Positions 6,230 through 6,409 of a DNA stretch of 6,409 bases are shown here, in pieces; position 1 is the stretch's first letter; every line of letters begins with the position of its first letter. The stretch spans positions 1 to 6,409 of the forward strand of contig JACQOY010000109.1 in NCBI GenBank assembly GCA_016207765.1. The letters run 5' to 3'. The notes under the pieces are model-generated. The model worked only from the letters and a program-made list of their open reading frames with translations. It made no database searches and was not told where the DNA came from. This DNA is from Deltaproteobacteria bacterium. Its GTDB lineage: Bacteria; UBA10199; SBBF01. A program made the position numbers and the translations under genes.

Positions 6230-6409
6230 TCAGCGGGCTTAACGGAACAAAGGATGAAAAACAAGATTTTTTCGTGGGAGCAATGCGGGCGGATTTCCCA
6301 AAAATTCCGCATATGGAACAATTTTGTTTCATGTGCGGGATTTTATGCGCCTCGGCAAACCCGGCGGAAGGTTCGGCGCAACGGACTTTTGGTGTCGGAA
6401 ACCCCACCC
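6230..6409. other. Non-coding region upstream of tgt
   Basis: This stretch separates tgt from whatever lies beyond the right edge and should contain the promoter of the minus-strand operon, unless a further gene such as queA lies upstream in the same transcript. I could not find a convincing sigma-70 promoter. On the minus strand the best -10-like hexamer is TAAAAT (6342-6347), with only a poor -35 partner about 18 bases upstream. There is no Shine-Dalgarno before tgt and no recognisable preQ1 riboswitch. The main structure is the hairpin at 6301-6344. Short reading frames on both strands lack recognisable products. Confidence 0.6.
6301..6344 (+). repeat. 20-bp inverted repeat / hairpin with 4-base loop
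   Basis: The left arm is 6301-6320 (AAAATTCCGCATATGGAACA), the loop ATTT is 6321-6324 and the right arm is 6325-6344 (TGTTTCATGTGCGGGATTTT). Seventeen of 20 positions are Watson-Crick pairs. The other three (6306/6339, 6312/6333, 6316/6329) are G-U wobbles in plus-strand RNA, so the plus-strand transcript folds without a mismatch. In minus-strand RNA the same three positions are A-C mismatches. It could be a dispersed palindromic (REP-like) repeat, a structured RNA, or a weak bidirectional terminator with A and T tails. The sequence alone does not decide between these. Confidence 0.7.

Noticed and set aside
6230..6300. Possible preQ1 riboswitch controlling tgt
   Set aside because: Tgt uses preQ1, so this was worth testing. 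The leader lacks the small C-rich loop, A-rich tail and pseudoknot pattern of preQ1-I, and no Shine-Dalgarno is present for it to mask.
6301..6344. Hairpin as a standard intrinsic terminator
   Set aside because: The base of the stem is AT-rich and the T tract is only four bases and part of the stem, unlike a GC-rich stem followed by a free U run. A weak terminator role remains possible.
6171..6407. Minus-strand frame of 78 codons overlapping the tgt start, containing a CxxC pair
   Set aside because: It overlaps tgt by about 59 bases, crosses the hairpin, shows no family resemblance and has no partner CxxC to make a metal site. It is probably a chance reading of repeat DNA.
6254..6409. Plus-strand frame starting with ATG at 6254 and open to the right edge (52 codons)
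   Set aside because: The AGG lies directly against the ATG, the product is Arg-rich and unrecognisable, and the frame runs through the hairpin. It cannot be supported without sequence beyond the edge.

Overview
This window carries one strand-uniform gene block, entirely on the minus strand and read from right to left: tgt (tRNA-guanine transglycosylase), yajC, secD, secF and recJ, with recJ running off the left edge. The order tgt-yajC-secD-secF is a classic bacterial arrangement. SecDF-YajC implies a cytoplasmic membrane with Sec export, and the queuosine enzyme is of the bacterial type. I infer a Gram-negative-type bacterium of moderate GC content. A deltaproteobacterial or related uncultured lineage is possible but only weakly supported, because no rRNA or lineage marker is present.

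Layout by coordinate. Positions 1-1684 hold recJ, nearly complete and lacking only the extreme C-terminus. Positions 1686-2639 hold secF, 2645-4582 secD, 4593-4943 yajC and 4940-6229 tgt. Positions 6230-6409 are the non-coding region upstream of tgt and contain a strong 20-bp hairpin. Gene junctions are very tight: tgt and yajC overlap by 4 bases (ATGA), yajC-secD are 10 bases apart, secD-secF 5 bases and secF-recJ 1 base. This points to one polycistronic message with translational coupling. The functions are a known but loose neighbourhood: queuosine modification of tRNA, the proton-motive-force-driven SecDF-YajC export accessory complex, and the 5'-3' single-strand exonuclease of recombination and repair.

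The unusual part is tgt. The enzyme keeps its catalytic aspartates and all zinc ligands but is 429 residues long, against about 375 for the E. coli protein. The excess comes from three in-frame insertions. One is an ~87-bp element bounded by an 11-bp inverted repeat and built from two heptanucleotide tandem arrays. Another is five copies of a third heptamer. The third is a 21-residue insert just after the TDSGG active-site segment. Repeats of this kind are usually expected between genes, so finding them inside a conserved, catalytically intact gene at the head of the sec operon is the main observation here. No CRISPR array, tRNA, rRNA, transposase or phage gene is visible, and no wholly new multi-gene system is evident.
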